A stretch of 64,000 bases of DNA, taken from Achromobacter piechaudii NBRC 102461. Lineage in GTDB: Bacteria; Pseudomonadota; Gammaproteobacteria; Burkholderiales; Burkholderiaceae_B. Under the pieces are notes generated by a model that searched no databases, had not been told where the DNA came from, and saw only the letters and a program-made list of their open reading frames with translations. The translations under genes and the position numbers were made by a program. The DNA lies in assembly GCF_001571245.1 (NCBI RefSeq), contig NZ_BCTK01000012.1:1-64000 (forward strand). Direction: 5' to 3'. How positions within the stretch are numbered: position 1 is the stretch's first letter; every line of letters begins with the position of its first letter. This document shows, piece by piece, positions 1 to 12,958 of the stretch.

Positions 1-2695
1 AAAGCTGTCGCTGCCGTAGTAATCGGCGGTCGGCGTGTAGGTGTAGGCGCCAGTCGTTGCATTGACCGTTACCGTGCCATGCGCAGGCGCGGTGCCCACG
101 CTGTAGGCCAGCGGATCACCATCGCCATCCACCGCCGAGACTTGGCCGGTCACGGCCGTGTCCTCTGTCGTGGTCGTGGCGTAGTTGCCGGTAGCGGAAT
201 CGAAGGTCTGACCCGGGACAGCCGGATCCACAGTCATCGGCGCGTCCGGCACTGGCGTGATGCTGACCGAGACGGTAGCCGTCTCATCGACCCCACCCGA
301 CGTCACCGTATAGGTGAAGCTCGTCGAACCGTTGTAGTTGGCGGCAGGTGCGAAATCCAGCGTGCCGTCTGCCTTGAGCGTGACCATGCCATTGGCCACC
401 GATACCGGCGTGCCCACGATCACCGTATTGCCGTCGATCGCCGTGATCGTATGGCCGGCGTTTTCAAACGTGTCGTTGGCGTTGACGTTGATGTTGACCG
501 GCGTGTCTTCGTTGATCGTCACCGAGTCGTTGGCAATATCCACCACCGCAGCCACCGTCACACTGACCGTGGACTGCGTGATGTTGCCCGTGCCGTCGTT
601 GATGCTGATGACGAAGCTGTCGCTGTCGTAATAGTCGGCGGTCGGCGTGTAGGTGTACGCGCCAGTCGTCGCATTGACCGTCACCGTGCCGTGGCCGGCC
701 GCCGTCGAGACGCTGTATGTCAGCGGATCGCCGTCGCCATCGGTGGCCGACACCTGGCCGTTGAAGGCCGTGTCTTCGTTGGTGCTGACGGCGTAATTGC
801 CGGTGGCCGAATCGAAGGTCTGGCCCGGAACGCCCGGGTCGACCGTCACGGGGGCATCGGGAACGGGGATGACGGTGATCGATACGGTCGCCGTTTCCGT
901 GGCGCCGCCCGAGGTCACGGTGTACGTGAAGCTGGTCGAGCCGTTGTAGTTCAGCGCAGGCGCGAAGTCGAGCGTGCCATCGGCCTTCAGCGTCACCATG
1001 CCGTTCGCTACCGCGACCGGCGTACCGACGACAACCGCATTGCCGTCGATGGCGGTAATCGCATGACCCGCATTCTCGAAAGTATCGTTGGCGTTGACGT
1101 TGATATTGACCGACGTGTCTTCGTTCGTCGTCACCGTATCGTTGGCAATGTCCGCCACCGCCGAGACCGTCACGCTGACGGTGGACAAAGTGATGTTGCC
1201 GGTGCCGTCATTGATCGCCACCACGAAGCTGTCGCTGCCGTAGTAGTCGGCGGTCGGGGTGTACGTGTACGCGCCCGTCGTGGCGTTGACCGTTACCGTG
1301 CCATGCGCAGGCGCGGTGCCCACGCTGTAAGCCAGCGGATCGCCGTCGCCGTCCGTCGCCAAGACCTGGCCGGTGACGGCCGTGTCTTCTGTCGTGGTGG
1401 TCGCGTAGTTGCCAGTGGCCGAATCGAAGGTCTGGCCCGGAACAGCCGGGTCCACCGTCATCGGGGCATCGGGAACCGGCGTCACCGTGATGCTGACCGT
1501 CGCCGTTTCAACCGCGCCACCAGAAGTCACCGTGTAGGTGAAGCTGGTCGAGCCGTTGTAGTTCAAGGCCGGCGCGAAGTCCAAGGTGCCGTCGGCCTTC
1601 AACGTCACCATCCCGTTCGCCACCGCGACCGGTGTACCGACCACGATAGCGTTGCCATCGATGGCGGTGATCGCATGACCCGCGTTCTCAAACGTGTCGT
1701 TGGCGTTGACGTTGATGTTGACTGGCGTGTCTTCGTTCGTCGTCACCGTGTCGTTGGCAATGTCCACCACTGCCGCCACCGTCACACTGACCGTGGACTG
1801 GATAACGTTGCCCGTGCCATCGCTGATGCTGATGACGAAGCTGTCGCTGCCGTAGTAGTCGGCGGTCGGCGTGTAGGTGTACGCGCCGGTCGTAGCGTTG
1901 ACCGTCACCGTGCCATGGCCTGCTGCCGTCGAGACGCTGTACGTCAGCGGATCGTTGTCGCCATCGGTTGCCGACACCTGGCCGACGAAGGCGCTGTCTT
2001 CGTTGGTGCTGATCGCGTAATTGCCGGTGGCCGGGTTGAAGGTCTGGCCCACGACGCCGGGGTCGACCGCCACGGGCGCATCCGGCACCGGAGTCACCGT
2101 GATCGACACGGTGGCCGTCTCGGCAACGCCGCCCGAGGTCACCGTATAGGTGAAGCTGGTCGAGCCGTTGTAATTCAACGTGGGCACAAAATCCAAAGTG
2201 CCGTCTGCCTTCAGCGTCACCGTGCCGTTGGCCACCGAGACCGCCGATCCCACCACCACCGCGCCGCCATTGATGGCGGTTATGGCGTGGCCGGCGTCCT
2301 CGAACGTGTCGTTGGCGTTGACGTTGATGTTGACCGGCGTGTCTTCGTTGGTCGTCACCGAGTCATTGGCGATGTCGGCCACCGCCGTAATCGTCAGGCC
2401 GACGGTGGATTGGACCGTACCGCCGTGGCCGTCCGACACCGTCACGATGAAGCTGTCGCTGCCGTTGTAATCCGCGGCGGGCGTGTAGGTGTACACGCCC
2501 GTGGCGCTGTTGAGCGTGACCGACCCATGCGAGGCCGGCGTGGACAGGGTATAGCTCAACGTATCGTTGTCGGCGTCCGTGGCGAAGACGCGCCCGTTGA
2601 AGGCCGTGTCTTCGTTGCTGGTGACGGCGTAGTTGCCGGTGGCCGAATTGAAGGTTTGGCCGGCAACGGCCGGATCGGCGGCAACCGGCGGACGA
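1..2695 (-). repeat. 612-bp tandem repeats in adhesin (204-aa double Ig-like units)
   Basis: Identical landmark codons ([11 protein letters not shown]) recur on the minus strand at a constant 612-bp spacing: the same 13-base landmark starts at 481, 1093, 1705 and 2317. Four complete units and part of a fifth are visible. Each unit contains a '[17 protein letters not shown]' half and an '[15 protein letters not shown]' half. The copies differ mainly by scattered substitutions, so the frame is preserved. Unit edges are approximate. Confidence 0.9.
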
Positions 2696-5600
2696 TTGCC
2701 CGGCGTGACCGCGATGCTGGCAACGGCCGCCGCGGACGAATAGCCCGAGCTGTCGGTAGCGATGAAGCTCAGTTGCCGCGTGCCGGCCGTGGCCGAGAGC
2801 AGCGCGTCACGGTAGGTTGCGCCCTGTACCAGCGTGTCCAGCGCCGAGCTGGCGATCGAGCCGCCGCCGCTGCGGGTGATGACGAAGCCCCCAGCCACGG
2901 TGTAGTTGATCAGCAGGTTCACGCCGCCCACGGTCACGCTGTTGGAGGCGCTGGCGTTCAGCGCGAAGTTCGTACCGCCCAGGTTCACGATTTCGTTGGC
3001 GCCATCCTGCACGCCGGATACTGCGATGCTCACCTGGGTGATGTCGTTGTCGCCAAAGTCCGTCACGTCGGCGGCGGCAGCCGCCACATTGACCGCCGCG
3101 CCATTGCCGATTTGGCTGGTGCTGTAGCTCAACGTTCCGTCCGCCGCGCCCACCACCGAGTTCAGGTCGATGACCGGCGCGCTGACGCTGTCGCGCCAGT
3201 CGAAATCGCGCGTGGGCGGCGCGGCGTTGCTGCCGTCGGCCGCGGTGTCCACGTCGCTGTCCGCCAGGTTGAATTTGACGACGGTGGTCGCCAGGCCTGT
3301 TCCGCTGGTCGTGACCGTGCCATCCTGCACGTCGAAACCGTCATTGGGCGAGCCGTGCTCGAAGATGTCGAGCAGGCCGTCGCCGTCCGTGTCGGTGGTG
3401 CTGGTGACGGACGTGGGTTGGCCATCGCCGCGCTCGGTCACATCGGCCTTGCCGTCGTTGTCGCTGTCGGTGTCGTACATGTCCGGCGTGCCGTCGCCGT
3501 CGGTGTCCACGGGCGTCAGGCCCACACTGGCCGCTGCCGTGGTCTTGTTGGCGCTGGTGGTGTCGGCGTCATACCGGTCGTCCAGGCCGTCATGGTCCAC
3601 GTCGACCATCGCCGCGCCCTTGCCGCTGGGCGGCTTGTAACCGGCCGTGGTCTGCGCTTCGATATTGTCGGCAATGCCGTCATTGTCGCTGTCGATATCC
3701 AGACGGTCGACGATGCCGTCGCCATCGTGGTCATTCGCGGCGATCCAGGCGCTAAGCTTGTACACCTTCACGTCGTCCAGGCCCAGGTAAGCGCCCTCGC
3801 CGCCAGCCGGGCGCACGATGGAGAACACGATGACCGGTGCGTTGGTGGTGGCGGTGAAGGTGATCTCGCCCTTGGACCAGCTCTTGAAGTTGTTGCCGTT
3901 GTAGGTCAGCGTGTCGGAGTTGAAGGACACACCGTCCACCGTCACGACAAAGTACGCCTGCATGCCCACTGCGGACGTGACGCCGTAGACGCCGCCAAAC
4001 ACCTGCTGGAACGAAATGCGCACCACGTCGCCGACCTGAATGCCTGCCGAAGCAGGCACCACGACCTGCGAGGCTTCTTCCACGAAGCCGCTGTAGATCC
4101 CCATGAATACCTGGCCTTCTGCCGCGCCCGGCACGCCGTTCATGGAGCCGGCCCACTGGCCGGAACCCTCCAGCGAGAAGTTGCCCTTCCACGTGTCAGG
4201 CGTGTTCAGGGCCGACGTGAAACCGGTGCCGGCGACGCTGAAGTTCAGGCTGGTGTTCTCGGTGCCCGCTACACCCAGCGCGCCCTCCATGGAACCATCG
4301 ATCAGCGAGGCGGGTTCGTTCTGCGATTCCAGAGTGTCCAGGATGCCGTCGTTGTCATCGTCCAGATCCCCCGCGTTGGCCACGCCATCGCCATCGGTGT
4401 CGATCGGCGTGATGGTCGCGACGGCCACGTTCGAGGCCGTGGGCGAGACAGCCGACATGGCCTGGACCGAGATCGTGCGTACTGCGGTCGAGCCGGACGT
4501 GGTGGTGAAGTAGATCTGGCCAAGGGCCAACTGGTAGGTGGCCAGCGTGGCGTTGCCCGTCAAGGTCAGCACGCCGGTGCTGGCGTTGTAGCTGGCGGTG
4601 ATGCCGCTGATGGTGCCGCCCAGCGCCAGGGTGTCGGCGGCGGTGGCGCCCGCCAGCGTGACCGTCATCGACGCCAGGTTGTCGCCCTCTGGGTCGGTCA
4701 CGGACACCAGCTTGCCGATCGCCACCGTGTTCTGGTCGTAGGCGATGCTGTAGTTGGAGCCGGCCGTCGAGCCGTCCAGGTCGATGCGCGGCGCATCCTG
4801 CACCTGCGTCACGGTGACCGTAACGTTGGCGGTCTCGGTCGCCCCGCCCGAAGTGACCGTGTAGGTAAACACCGTGTTGGCGGACGCCGCCGAGCCGGGG
4901 TAGTCGGCAGCCGGGGTGAAGGTCAGCGTACCGTCGGCGTTCAATACGACCGAGCCATTGGTGACGGTGACGGCCGGGCCGCCCACGGTGATGGCCGTGC
5001 CGTTGATGGCGGTCACCACGCGGCCGCTGTTCTCGAACGTATCGTTGGCCAGCACGTTGATGATGACTGGCGTTTCTTCGGCGGTGGTCGCCGTATCCGC
5101 CACGATGTCCGCAATGGCGTTGACGGTGATGGTGACCGCGCTGGTCGCACTGGAGTAGGCCGTGATGCCGCCGTTGACGCTGGCGCTGGCCGTGCCGCCG
5201 TTGGTGCCGCTGGTCTGGTCCCAGGCGCGGATCGTGATGGTCGCCGTGCCGTTGAAGTCCGCATTGGGGCGGAAGTACACGCGCGAGTTGCCGCTGTTGA
5301 CGAGCAGCACCGCATTGCTGTCGGACACCGAACTCATCTGCGTCCAGCTCGTGCCGTTGTTGATCGAATACCACCACGTGCCGTTGGCCGTGTCCGCGCC
5401 CACGACGGCCACGCCCGTCAGGGCGCCGCTGTCCACGTCCGTGATCGTGCCGATGAAGTTGTTGACCGACGTGCCCACCGCGCCAGTCGGCGCAGGCGCG
5501 GGCGTGCTGGCGTTCAGGTCTTCGTTGATGGTGGACAACACGCGGGTGCCTGCCACCAGCACCGGCGCGTCGTTCACTGCCGTGACCGATACCGCCACCG

Positions 5601-8600
5601 TGTCGCTCAGGGCGGAGAAGGCCGTGGACGTGCCGGGGTTGACCTTGGTGCCCGCCGTGCCGGAACTCTGGTCCCAGGCCAGCAAGGTCAGCGCGTTGCC
5701 CGCGCTGCCGTTGAAGTTGGTGTTGGGCTGGAAGTAGATGCGCGAATTCGCCGTGTCGGACAAGAGCAGCGCGCTGGTTGCGCTGACTGTGCCGACCTGG
5801 TTCCAGGTCGTGCCGCCATCCAGCGTGTACCACCACGCGCCGTTGGTGGCGGTGGCAGCAGTCAGCGCAATGCCTTTGACCGCGCCCGTATCCAGATCCG
5901 TAACGCCTACCGTGTAGGCGGATATCAACTGCCCCACGGCACCGACCGGCGTGGGATCGTCCTCGCTACCCGTATAGGTCAGCGCCGGTACTGTGTTGAG
6001 TACCGGAGCGGTGTTTGCCCGCATCAGTATGGTGTCCGTCACATCCGAGTACGCGGTAGAACCTCCATGCACCGAGGCATCGCCGGTTGCGCCGTTTGTT
6101 CCGGTACTCCGATCCCAGGCCCGGATAGTCAGCGCGTTGGCCACGTTGCCGACCACGCCCACATTGGGGCGGAAGTACAGGCGCGTGGCGCTATCGGCGG
6201 CCAGCAGGCGCGACGTGGCTTCGGTCAGGGTCGATACCTGCGTCCAGGTCGTGCCGTTATCCAAGGAGTAATACAGCGTGCCGGAAGCGTTGATGGCGGT
6301 CACGGCAACACCCTTGACCGCGCCCGTGTCGACGTCGGTGACGCCGCCCACCAGGTCCGATATCAGCGAGCCAACCTGGCCGACGGGCGCGCCGTTGGTC
6401 GGCATGACCCCCGCAACGGTCAGGTTCGTGTCGGCGAGGACCGGCGCATCGTTGACCGGCGTGATCGTCAGCGTCAGGTTGGCGCTGGAGCTGCCTCCCG
6501 GCGTGGTGATCGTGTAGCGCACCAGCGGCACCACGGTGTCGTAGTTGGATGCCGGTGAGAAGGTGTAGGAGCCGTCCGCGTTCAACGTCAGGCTGCCGGT
6601 GTTGACGCCGTTGCGCATCAAGGTCGTGGCCACGCCCAGCGTGATCGGGGTGTCCGCCGTGCCGTCGGCATCGCTGTCGTAGCTGGCGGCCGTGACGCTG
6701 CCGTTGCGGTTGAAGGTGTCGTTAGCCAGCAGGCCTGCTGCTGCCGAGACCGTCAGCGTCGTGTCTTCCACGGCGATTGCGGTATCGGCCTGCGCCACCG
6801 GCGGGGCGATGCCCACGAAGTTGTCGCGCCAATCCAGGTCGGCGCTCAAGGCCTGCGCATTGCTGCCGTTGGCGAGGATGTCGCCATCGCTGTCGCTCAG
6901 GTTGAAACTCACCACGGTCGTGGCCAGGCCGCTGCCGCTGGTGTTGACCGTGCCGTCCTGCACGGCATAGCCGTCGTTGGGTGTGCCGTGTTCGAAGATG
7001 TCGAGCAGGCCGTCGCCGTCTGTATCGGTGGTGCTGGTGACGGAAGTCGGCTGGCCGTCGCCGCGTTCGGCCACATCCGGGGTGCCGTCGTTGTCGCTGT
7101 CGGAGTCGCGCACGTCCGGCGTGCCGTCGCCGTCGGAGTCGACCGGAACAAGGCCCACGCTGGCTGCTGCCGTGGTCTTGTTGACGCTGGTGGTGTCAGC
7201 GTCGTAGCGGTCGTCCAGGCCGTCATGGTCCACGTCGACCATCGCCGCGCCCTGGCCGCTGGGCGGCTTGTAGCCCGCCGTGGTCTGCGCTTCGACGTTG
7301 TCGGGGATGCCGTCGTTGTCGCTATCGAGGTCAAGACGATCAGGGATGCCGTCGCTGTCGGTGCTGCCCGGCTCGTTGATATCCAGGATGCCGTCGTTGT
7401 CGTCGTCGATGTCGGCGGCATTGGCGACGCCATCAGCATCCGTATCGATCGGAGTGATGGTCGCGACCGCCACGTTCGAAGCCGTCGGCGCGGTGCCGGA
7501 GGTGGCCTGTACGGAAATCGTGCGCGCAGCCGTCGCGCCGGAAGTGGTGGTGTAGGTGACCAGCCCCAGCGCGGTCTGATAACTGGCCAGGGTGGCGTTG
7601 CCCGTCAAGGTCAGCACGCCCGTGCCGGCGTTGTAGCTGGCGGTGATGCCGCTGACGGTGCCGTTCAACGCCAGGGTGTCGGCCGCCGTCGCGCCCGACA
7701 AGGTGATGGTCATCGACGCCAGGTTGTTGCCCTCGGGGTCGGTGACGGACACCAGGTTGCCGATCGACACCGCGCTCTGGTCGTAGGTGCCGCTGTAATT
7801 GGAGCCGGCCGTCGTGCTGTCCAGGTCGATGCGCGGTGCATCCTGCACCTGCGTCACGGTGACCGTAACGTTGGCGGTCTCGGTTACGCCGCTGGAGGTG
7901 ACCGTATACGAGAAGACCGCATTGGCGGAGGCCGCCGCGCCGGGGTAGTCAGCCGCCGGGGTGAAGGTCAGCGTACCGTCTGCGTTCAATACGACCGAGC
8001 CATTGGTGACGGTGACGGCCGGGCCGCCCACGGTGATCGGCGTGCCGTTGATGGCGGTAATCGTCCGGCCGCTGTTCTCGAACGTGTCGTTGGCCAGCAC
8101 GTTGATGATGACCGACGTATCTTCGGCGGTCGTCGCCGTGTCGGCCACGATGTCCGCAATGGCGCTGACCGTGATCGTGACCGCGCTCGTCGTGCCGGAG
8201 TATGCCGTGATGCCGCCGTTGACGCTCGCGTCGGCCGTGCCGCCATTCGTACCGGTGGTCTGGTCCCAGGCACGGATGGTTATGGTTGCCGTGCCGTTGT
8301 AATCCGCATTGGGGCGGAAGTACACGCGCGAGTTGGCGCTGTTGACGAGCAACACCGCGCTGCTGTCGGACACGGAACTGATCTGCGTCCAGTTGGTGCC
8401 GTTGTTGATCGAAATCCACCACGTGCCGTTGGACGTGTCGGCCCCGACGATGGCGATGCCCGTCAGCGCACCAGTGTCCACATCCGTGGTCGTGCCAATG
8501 AAGTTGTTGACGGACGTGCCCACCGCACCAACCGGCGCGGGCGCAGGAACGCTGGCGTTCAGGTCTTCGTTGATGGCCGTCAGGGTCCGGGTCGCGACCG

Positions 8601-11600
8601 CCAGTACCGGCGCGTCATTGACCGCTGTGACCGATACCGCCACGGTGTCGCTCGCCGTGGAGAAGGCCGTGGAGGTGCCGGGGTTGACCTTGGTGCCCGC
8701 CGTGCCGGAGCTCTGGTCCCAGGCCAGCAAGGTCAGCGCGTTACCCGCGCTGCCGTTGAAGTTAGCGTTGGGCTGGAAGTAGATGCGCGAGTTCGCGGTG
8801 TCGGACAGGAGCAGCGCGCTGGTTGCGCTGACTGTGCCCACCTGGTTCCAGGTAGTGCCGCCATCCAGCGTGTACCACCACGCGCCGTTGGTGGCGGTGG
8901 CGGCGGTCAGCGCGATGCCTTTGAGCGCGCCCGTGTCGGCGTCGGTCTGACCGGTCGTGTACGCGGAAATCAGAGTTCCCACCGCGCCGACGGGCGACGG
9001 ATCATCCTCGCTACCCGTATAGGTCAGCACCGGTGCTGTGTTGAGCACCGGAGCGGTGTTTGCCCGCATCAGTATGGTGTCCGTCACATCCGAGTACGCG
9101 GTGGAACCGCCATGCACTGAGGCATCGCCAGTCGCCCCGTTCGTGCCGGTGCTCCGATCCCAGGCCCGGATGGTCAGCGCGTTGGCCACGTTGCCGACCA
9201 CGCCCACATTGGGGCGGAAGTACAGGCGCGTCGCGCTATCGGCGGCCAGCAGGCGCGACGTGGCTTCGGTCAAAGTCGATACCTGCGTCCAGGTGGTGCC
9301 GTTGTCGAGCGAGTAATACAGCGTGCCGGAACTGTTGATGGCGGTCACGGCGACGCCCTTGACCGCGCCCGTGTCGACGTCGGTGACGCCGCCCACCAGG
9401 TCCGATATCAGAGAGCCAACCTGGCCGACGGGCGCGCCGTTGGTCGGCATGACCCCCGCCACGGTCAGGTTCGTGTCGACGAGGACCGGCGCATCGTTGA
9501 CCGGCGTGATCGTCAGCGTCAGGTTGGCGCTGGAGCTGCCGCCCGGCGTGGTGATCGTATAGCGCACCAGCGGCACCACGGTGTCGTAATTGGATGCCGG
9601 GGTGAAGGTATAGGAGCCGTCCGCGTTCAATGTCAGGCTGCCGGTGTTGACGCCATTGCGCATCAAGGTCGTGGCCACGCCCAACGTGATTGCGGTGTCG
9701 GGTGTGCCGTCGGCATTGCTGTCGTAGCTGGCGGCCGTGATGCTGCCGTTGCGGTTGAAGGTGTCGTTGGCCAGCAGGCCGGCCGCCGCCGAGACCGTCA
9801 GCGTCGTGTCTTCCACGGCGATTGCGGTGTCAGCCTGCGCCACCGGCGGGGCGATGCCCACGAAGTTGTCGCGCCAGTCCAGGTCGGCGCTCAAGGCCTG
9901 CGCATTGCTGCCGTTGGCGAGGATGTCACCGTCGCTGTCGCTCAGGTTGAAGCTCACGACGGTCGTGGTCAGGCCGCTGCCACTGGTGTTGACGGTGCCG
10001 TCCTGCACGGCATAGCCGTCGTTGGGCGTGCCGTGTTCGAAGATGTCGAGCAGGCCGTCGCCGTCCGTGTCGGTGGTGCTGGTGACGGACGTGGGTTGTC
10101 CATCGCCGCGTTCGGCCACATCCGGGGTGCCGTCGTTGTCGCTGTCGGAGTCGCGCACGTCCGGCGTGCCATCGCCGTCGGTGTCGACCGGGATGAGGCC
10201 CACGCTGGCCGCCGCCGTGGTCTTGTTGACGCTGGTAGTGTCGGCGTCGTAGCGGTCGTCCAGGCCGTCATGGTCCACGTCCACCATCGCCGCGCCCTTG
10301 CCGCTGGGCGGCTTGTAGCCCGCCGTGGTCTGTGCTTCGACGTTGTCGGGGATGCCGTCGTTGTCGCTATCGAGGTCAAGACGATCAGGGATACCGTCGC
10401 TGTCGGTGCTGCCCGGTTCGTTGATATCGAGGATGCCGTCGTTGTCGTCATCGATGTCGGCTACGTTGGCCACGCCATCGCCATCATTGTCCAGCGGCGT
10501 GATGGTCGCAACGGCCACGTTCGAGGCGGTGGGCGCGGTACCCGAGGTGGCCTGCACGGAGATCGTGCGTGCAGCCGTCGCGCCGGAAGTGGTGGTGTAG
10601 GTGACCAGCCCAAGCGCGGCCTGGTAGTTGGCCAAGGTCGTGTTGCCAGACAGGGTCAACACGCCCGTGCCGCTGTTGTAGCTGGCGGTAATGCCGCTGA
10701 CGGTGCCGTTCAACGCCAAGGTGTCGGCCGCCGTCGCGCCCGACAGGGTGATGGTCATCGACGCCAGGTTATTGCCTTCGGGGTCGGTGACGGACACCAG
10801 GTTGCCGATCGACACGCTGCTCTGGTCATAGGTGCCGCTGTAATTGGAGCCGGCCGTCGTAGTGTCCAGGTCGATACGCGGTGCATCCTGCACCTGTGTC
10901 ACGGTGACCGTGACGTTGGCCGTCTCGGTCACACCGCCCGAAGTTACCGTGTACGAGAAGACTGCGTTGGCGGATGCGGCCGCGCCCGGGTAGTCAGCAG
11001 CCGGCGTGAAGGAAAGCGTACCGTCGGCGTTCAACACCACCGAGCCGTTGGTGACCGAGACGGCCGGGCCGCCCACGGTAATGGCGTTGCCGTTGATGGC
11101 GGAGATGATGCGACCGCTGTTCTCGAACGAGTCGTTGGCCAGCACGTTGATGATGACGGGCGTATCTTCGGCCGTGGTCGACGTGTCGGCCGTGATGTCC
11201 GCAATGGCGTTGACGGTGATGGTGACCGCGCTCGTCGCGCTGGAGAAGGCCGTAACGTCGCCGTTGACGCTGGCGTTGGCCGTGCCGCCGTTGGTGCCGG
11301 TGGTCTGGTCCCACGCGCGGATCGTGATGGTTGCCGTGCCGTTGTAGTCCGCATTGGGGCGGAAGTACACGCGCGAGCTGCCGCTGTTGACGAGCAATAC
11401 CGCATTGCTGTCAGACACCGAACTCATCTGCGTCCAGTTGGTGCCGTTGTTGGTCGACACCCACCACGTGCCGTTGGACGTGTCCGCGCCCACGATAGCC
11501 ACGCCCGTCAAGGCGCCGCTATCCGGATCCGTGGTCGAACCGATGAAGTTGTTGACCGACGTGCCCACCGCGCCCGTCGGCACGGGTGCGGGCAGGCTGG

Positions 11601-12861
11601 TGTTGAGGTCTTCGTTGATGGTGGACAACACGCGGGTGCCCGCCACCAGCACCGGCGCATCGTTCACCGCCGTGATCGATACCGCTACAGTGTCCGAGGC
11701 GGTCGACACCGCGCCGGTGATCGTGCTGGGATTCACCGTAGCGCCGGCGGTGCCGGCGCTCTGATCCCAGGCAAGCAGCGTCAGCGCATTGCCCGCGCTG
11801 CCGTTGAAGTCGGAATTGGGTTGGAAGTAGATGCGCGCATTCGGCGTGTCGGGCAAGAGCAGGGCGCTACTTGCACTGACCGTGCCGACCTGGTTCCAGA
11901 TGTTGCCGCCATCCAGCGTGTACCACCACGTGCCGTTGCTGGCGGTGGCGGCTGTCAGCGCAATGCCTTTGAGCGCGCCCGGATCGGGGTCGGTCTGGCC
12001 GGCCGTGTATGCGGAAATCAGGGTGCCGACCGCCCCGGTCGGGAAGCCGGAATCTTCGACGCCGGTATAGGTCAGTACCAGCGCATTGTTCAGCACGGGC
12101 GGCGCCATCAGATGGCTCCAGTCCTGCGCCGAGACTGCAACGGCCTCAATAGATCCGCTCTGGCGTTCCAGCGTCCAGTCGCCACCCAGCGCCGCCGCGC
12201 CGGTGTAGTCGGTGGAGGCCGCCACGTCCGCGCCTGTGATCGTCGCCAGCGTCTGCACCGCCGCCGCGCCGTCCGCGCCTTTGCCAAAATCGCAGCCGTA
12301 CAACAGCACGTCGCCGTTGGCGCTCAGGGCCGAGCCGATCTGCGCCAGTTCCGCCCGGTATTCGCCCTGCATGGAGGCCAGCGTCAGCGTCGCGGTGCCC
12401 ACCTGCAAGGTGCCTTCTTCGCCGTGGCTCAGGATGTGGATGGCGTCCACATCGTGGCGGCCGTTGAGCGTATCGGCGATGAAGCGCACGCCGTCCACGC
12501 CCGGCTCGATGTAATGCACTTCGGCGCCCGCCGGCAACGACTTGGCCAGTACGTCGGCCTGATCCACGGTGCGGTCGATGAAGTAGACGTCCGTGTGCTG
12601 GGCAGCCGGCATCGCGGGCGTGGACTTGTGCTGCTCCACCGCGCCCAGCGCGGCGATCAGCTCTGCATGCGCCTGCGTTTCCGCCGCGGGCGGCACATCC
12701 GGGACGGCGTGCGCCGCCTCGTGCGCCGTCTTGGCGGCAGCGGCGTCCAGCAGGACGCGAGGTTCCAGAGCCTGGAGGAAGAGGCGCGACGTCAGCGTGC
12801 GAGCGCCGAGGGCTTGCGGGGCCTTCTTGCCAAAACGCGAAGCGGAAGATTTGTTTTTCAC
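1..12861 (-). CDS. Giant repetitive adhesin, LEPR-XLL/DUF4347 N-terminus (3' end outside window)
   Basis: This is an uninterrupted reading frame of 4287 codons that continues past position 1. The GTG start at 12861 is chosen because GAGAGG lies 7-8 bases upstream and the frame reads straight into recognisable domains. Residues 27-42 contain the LEPRVLL motif (LEPR-XLL) of very large surface proteins. Residues about 91-250 form a DUF4347 domain with H146-G147 and a G-C pair ending at C190. From residue about 255 three long modules follow, each made of cadherin/tandem-95-like beta domains and DxDxDG thrombospondin type-3 calcium-binding loops. The final part seen is an array of 204-residue double Ig-like (VCBS-type) repeats. 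The likely role is a calcium-stabilised cell-surface adhesin for biofilm or attachment. The C-terminal secretion or anchoring region is not in view. Genes for TolC, HlyD-type and M50/HlyD proteins lie directly upstream in the same direction. Confidence 0.9.
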   Translation of the reverse strand, partial: MKNKSSASRFGKKAPQALGARTLTSRLFLQALEPRVLLDAAAAKTAHEAAHAVPDVPPAAETQAHAELIAALGAVEQHKSTPAMPAAQHTDVYFIDRTVDQADVLAKSLPAGAEVHYIEPGVDGVRFIADTLNGRHDVDAIHILSHGEEGTLQVGTATLTLASMQGEYRAELAQIGSALSANGDVLLYGCDFGKGADGAAAVQTLATITGADVAASTDYTGAAALGGDWTLERQSGSIEAVAVSAQDWSHLMAPPVLNNALVLTYTGVEDSGFPTGAVGTLISAYTAGQTDPDPGALKGIALTAATASNGTWWYTLDGGNIWNQVGTVSASSALLLPDTPNARIYFQPNSDFNGSAGNALTLLAWDQSAGTAGATVNPSTITGAVSTASDTVAVSITAVNDAPVLVAGTRVLSTINEDLNTSLPAPVPTGAVGTSVNNFIGSTTDPDSGALTGVAIVGADTSNGTWWVSTNNGTNWTQMSSVSDSNAVLLVNSGSSRVYFRPNADYNGTATITIRAWDQTTGTNGGTANASVNGDVTAFSSATSAVTITVNAIADITADTSTTAEDTPVIINVLANDSFENSGRIISAINGNAITVGGPAVSVTNGSVVLNADGTLSFTPAADYPGAAASANAVFSYTVTSGGVTETANVTVTVTQVQDAPRIDLDTTTAGSNYSGTYDQSSVSIGNLVSVTDPEGNNLASMTITLSGATAADTLALNGTVSGITASYNSGTGVLTLSGNTTLANYQAALGLVTYTTTSGATAARTISVQATSGTAPTASNVAVATITPLDNDGDGVANVADIDDDNDGILDINEPGSTDSDGIPDRLDLDSDNDGIPDNVEAQTTAGYKPPSGKGAAMVDVDHDGLDDRYDADTTSVNKTTAAASVGLIPVDTDGDGTPDVRDSDSDNDGTPDVAERGDGQPTSVTSTTDTDGDGLLDIFEHGTPNDGYAVQDGTVNTSGSGLTTTVVSFNLSDSDGDILANGSNAQALSADLDWRDNFVGIAPPVAQADTAIAVEDTTLTVSAAAGLLANDTFNRNGSITAASYDSNADGTPDTAITLGVATTLMRNGVNTGSLTLNADGSYTFTPASNYDTVVPLVRYTITTPGGSSSANLTLTITPVNDAPVLVDTNLTVAGVMPTNGAPVGQVGSLISDLVGGVTDVDTGAVKGVAVTAINSSGTLYYSLDNGTTWTQVSTLTEATSRLLAADSATRLYFRPNVGVVGNVANALTIRAWDRSTGTNGATGDASVHGGSTAYSDVTDTILMRANTAPVLNTAPVLTYTGSEDDPSPVGAVGTLISAYTTGQTDADTGALKGIALTAATATNGAWWYTLDGGTTWNQVGTVSATSALLLSDTANSRIYFQPNANFNGSAGNALTLLAWDQSSGTAGTKVNPGTSTAFSTASDTVAVSVTAVNDAPVLAVATRTLTAINEDLNASVPAPAPVGAVGTSVNNFIGTTTDVDTGALTGIAIVGADTSNGTWWISINNGTNWTQISSVSDSSAVLLVNSANSRVYFRPNADYNGTATITIRAWDQTTGTNGGTADASVNGGITAYSGTTSAVTITVSAIADIVADTATTAEDTSVIINVLANDTFENSGRTITAINGTPITVGGPAVTVTNGSVVLNADGTLTFTPAADYPGAAASANAVFSYTVTSSGVTETANVTVTVTQVQDAPRIDLDSTTAGSNYSGTYDQSAVSIGNLVSVTDPEGNNLASMTITLSGATAADTLALNGTVSGITASYNAGTGVLTLTGNATLASYQTALGLVTYTTTSGATAARTISVQATSGTAPTASNVAVATITPIDTDADGVANAADIDDDNDGILDINEPGSTDSDGIPDRLDLDSDNDGIPDNVEAQTTAGYKPPSGQGAAMVDVDHDGLDDRYDADTTSVNKTTAAASVGLVPVDSDGDGTPDVRDSDSDNDGTPDVAERGDGQPTSVTSTTDTDGDGLLDIFEHGTPNDGYAVQDGTVNTSGSGLATTVVSFNLSDSDGDILANGSNAQALSADLDWRDNFVGIAPPVAQADTAIAVEDTTLTVSAAAGLLANDTFNRNGSVTAASYDSDADGTADTPITLGVATTLMRNGVNTGSLTLNADGSYTFSPASNYDTVVPLVRYTITTPGGSSSANLTLTITPVNDAPVLADTNLTVAGVMPTNGAPVGQVGSLISDLVGGVTDVDTGAVKGVAVTAINASGTLYYSLDNGTTWTQVSTLTEATSRLLAADSATRLYFRPNVGVVGNVANALTIRAWDRSTGTNGATGDASVHGGSTAYSDVTDTILMRANTAPVLNTVPALTYTGSEDDPTPVGAVGQLISAYTVGVTDLDTGAVKGIALTAATATNGAWWYTLDGGTTWNQVGTVSATSALLLSDTANSRIYFQPNTNFNGSAGNALTLLAWDQSSGTAGTKVNPGTSTAFSALSDTVAVSVTAVNDAPVLVAGTRVLSTINEDLNASTPAPAPTGAVGTSVNNFIGTITDVDSGALTGVAVVGADTANGTWWYSINNGTSWTQMSSVSDSNAVLLVNSGNSRVYFRPNADFNGTATITIRAWDQTSGTNGGTASASVNGGITAYSSATSAVTITVNAIADIVADTATTAEETPVIINVLANDTFENSGRVVTAINGTAITVGGPAVTVTNGSVVLNADGTLTFTPAADYPGSAASANTVFTYTVTSGGATETANVTVTVTQVQDAPRIDLDGSTAGSNYSIAYDQNTVAIGKLVSVTDPEGDNLASMTVTLAGATAADTLALGGTISGITASYNASTGVLTLTGNATLATYQLALGQIYFTTTSGSTAVRTISVQAMSAVSPTASNVAVATITPIDTDGDGVANAGDLDDDNDGILDTLESQNEPASLIDGSMEGALGVAGTENTSLNFSVAGTGFTSALNTPDTWKGNFSLEGSGQWAGSMNGVPGAAEGQVFMGIYSGFVEEASQVVVPASAGIQVGDVVRISFQQVFGGVYGVTSAVGMQAYFVVTVDGVSFNSDTLTYNGNNFKSWSKGEITFTATTNAPVIVFSIVRPAGGEGAYLGLDDVKVYKLSAWIAANDHDGDGIVDRLDIDSDNDGIADNIEAQTTAGYKPPSGKGAAMVDVDHDGLDDRYDADTTSANKTTAAASVGLTPVDTDGDGTPDMYDTDSDNDGKADVTERGDGQPTSVTSTTDTDGDGLLDIFEHGSPNDGFDVQDGTVTTSGTGLATTVVKFNLADSDVDTAADGSNAAPPTRDFDWRDSVSAPVIDLNSVVGAADGTLSYSTSQIGNGAAVNVAAAAADVTDFGDNDITQVSIAVSGVQDGANEIVNLGGTNFALNASASNSVTVGGVNLLINYTVAGGFVITRSGGGSIASSALDTLVQGATYRDALLSATAGTRQLSFIATDSSGYSSAAAVASIAVTPGNRPPVAADPAVAGQTFNSATGNYAVTSNEDTAFNGRVFATDADNDTLSYTLSTPASHGSVTLNSATGVYTYTPAADYNGSDSFIVTVSDGHGGTVQSTVGLTITAVADIANDSVTTNEDTPVNINVNANDTFEDAGHAITAINGGAVVVGSAVSVANGTVTLKADGTLDFVPTLNYNGSTSFTYTVTSGGVAETATVSITVTPVPDAPVAVDPGVVGQTFNPATGNYAISTNEDSAFVGQVSATDGDNDPLTYSVSTAAGHGTVTVNATTGAYTYTPTADYYGSDSFVISISDGTGNVIQSTVSVTVAAVVDIANDTVTTNEDTPVNINVNANDTFENAGHAITAIDGNAIVVGTPVAVANGMVTLKADGTLDFAPALNYNGSTSFTYTVTSGGAVETATVSITVTPVPDAPMTVDPAVPGQTFDSATGNYATTTTEDTAVTGQVLATDGDGDPLAYSVGTAPAHGTVTVNATTGAYTYTPTADYYGSDSFVVAINDGTGNITLSTVSVTVSAVADIANDTVTTNEDTSVNINVNANDTFENAGHAITAIDGNAVVVGTPVAVANGMVTLKADGTLDFAPALNYNGSTSFTYTVTSGGATETATVSITVIPVPDAPVTVDPGVPGQTFDSATGNYAVSTNEDTAFNGQVSATDGDGDPLTYSVSTAAGHGTVTVNATTGAYTYTPTADYYDSDSFVISINDGTGNITQSTVSVTVAAVVDIANDSVTINEDTPVNINVNANDTFENAGHTITAIDGNTVIVGTPVSVANGMVTLKADGTLDFAPAANYNGSTSFTYTVTSGGVDETATVSVSITPVPDAPMTVDPAVPGQTFDSATGNYATTTTEDTAVTGQVSAVDGDGDPLAYSVGTAPAHGTVTVNATTGAYTYTPTADYYGSDSF
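3290..12095 (-). repeat. Three tandem 3045-bp super-repeats in adhesin
   Basis: Long blocks repeat at an exact 3045-bp offset (1015 codons): 12095-9051 and 9050-6006, with a third copy from 6005 to about 3290. One shared landmark lies at 10039 and 6994, and in the third copy at 3361. The third copy is 588 bp longer there because of an inserted domain, and it lacks the block that follows the calcium loops in the other two. The nucleotide match is very high over hundreds of bases, which suggests recent duplication or gene conversion. Confidence 0.85.
3752..4315 (-). other. Lectin/jelly-roll-like domain inserted in third super-repeat
   Basis: About 190 residues found only in the third 1015-residue module interrupt the run of DxDxDG calcium loops. 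The stretch opens with [13 protein letters not shown] and ends with [12 protein letters not shown]. That ending resembles the last strand ('GLDDVxV') of carbohydrate-binding or MAM/laminin-G-like beta sandwiches seen in bacterial surface proteins. A ligand-binding function is an inference from this pattern only. Confidence 0.5.
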
Positions 12862-12935
12862 TGCACACCTCTCACAGAGATCGCTGAAGCGTGGCGCTTG
12901 GACGCACCCGCGGACATTCTTGCTACAACCAGAGC

Positions 12936-12958
12936 GGACCTTGCCGACGGCAAGGTCC
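12936..12958 (-). promoter_or_regulatory. Perfect 10-bp hairpin between exporter and adhesin genes
   Basis: GGACCTTGCC-GAC-GGCAAGGTCC forms a perfect 10-bp stem with a 3-base loop in the 145-bp gap between the M50/HlyD gene stop and the adhesin GTG. On the minus strand it is not followed by a T-run, so it does not look like a standard terminator. It could be an mRNA processing or stability element, or an attenuator that separates exporter from adhesin expression. Confidence 0.6.

Noticed and set aside
1-2695. Regular repeats considered as a CRISPR array
   Set aside because: The 612-bp period is a coding repeat with preserved frame; there are no short palindromic repeats with unique spacers.
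79-6558. Open plus-strand frame of 2159 codons opposite the adhesin
   Set aside because: It is rich in R, G, H, D and A in a pattern that mirrors the repeats of the minus-strand adhesin and has no domain or ribosome site. It is the antisense shadow of a repetitive GC-rich gene.
12146-12868. Minus-strand frame starting at GTG 12868
   Set aside because: It is one base out of phase with the adhesin, ends after 240 codons and has arginine-rich nonsense composition. The GTG at 12861 reads into DUF4347.
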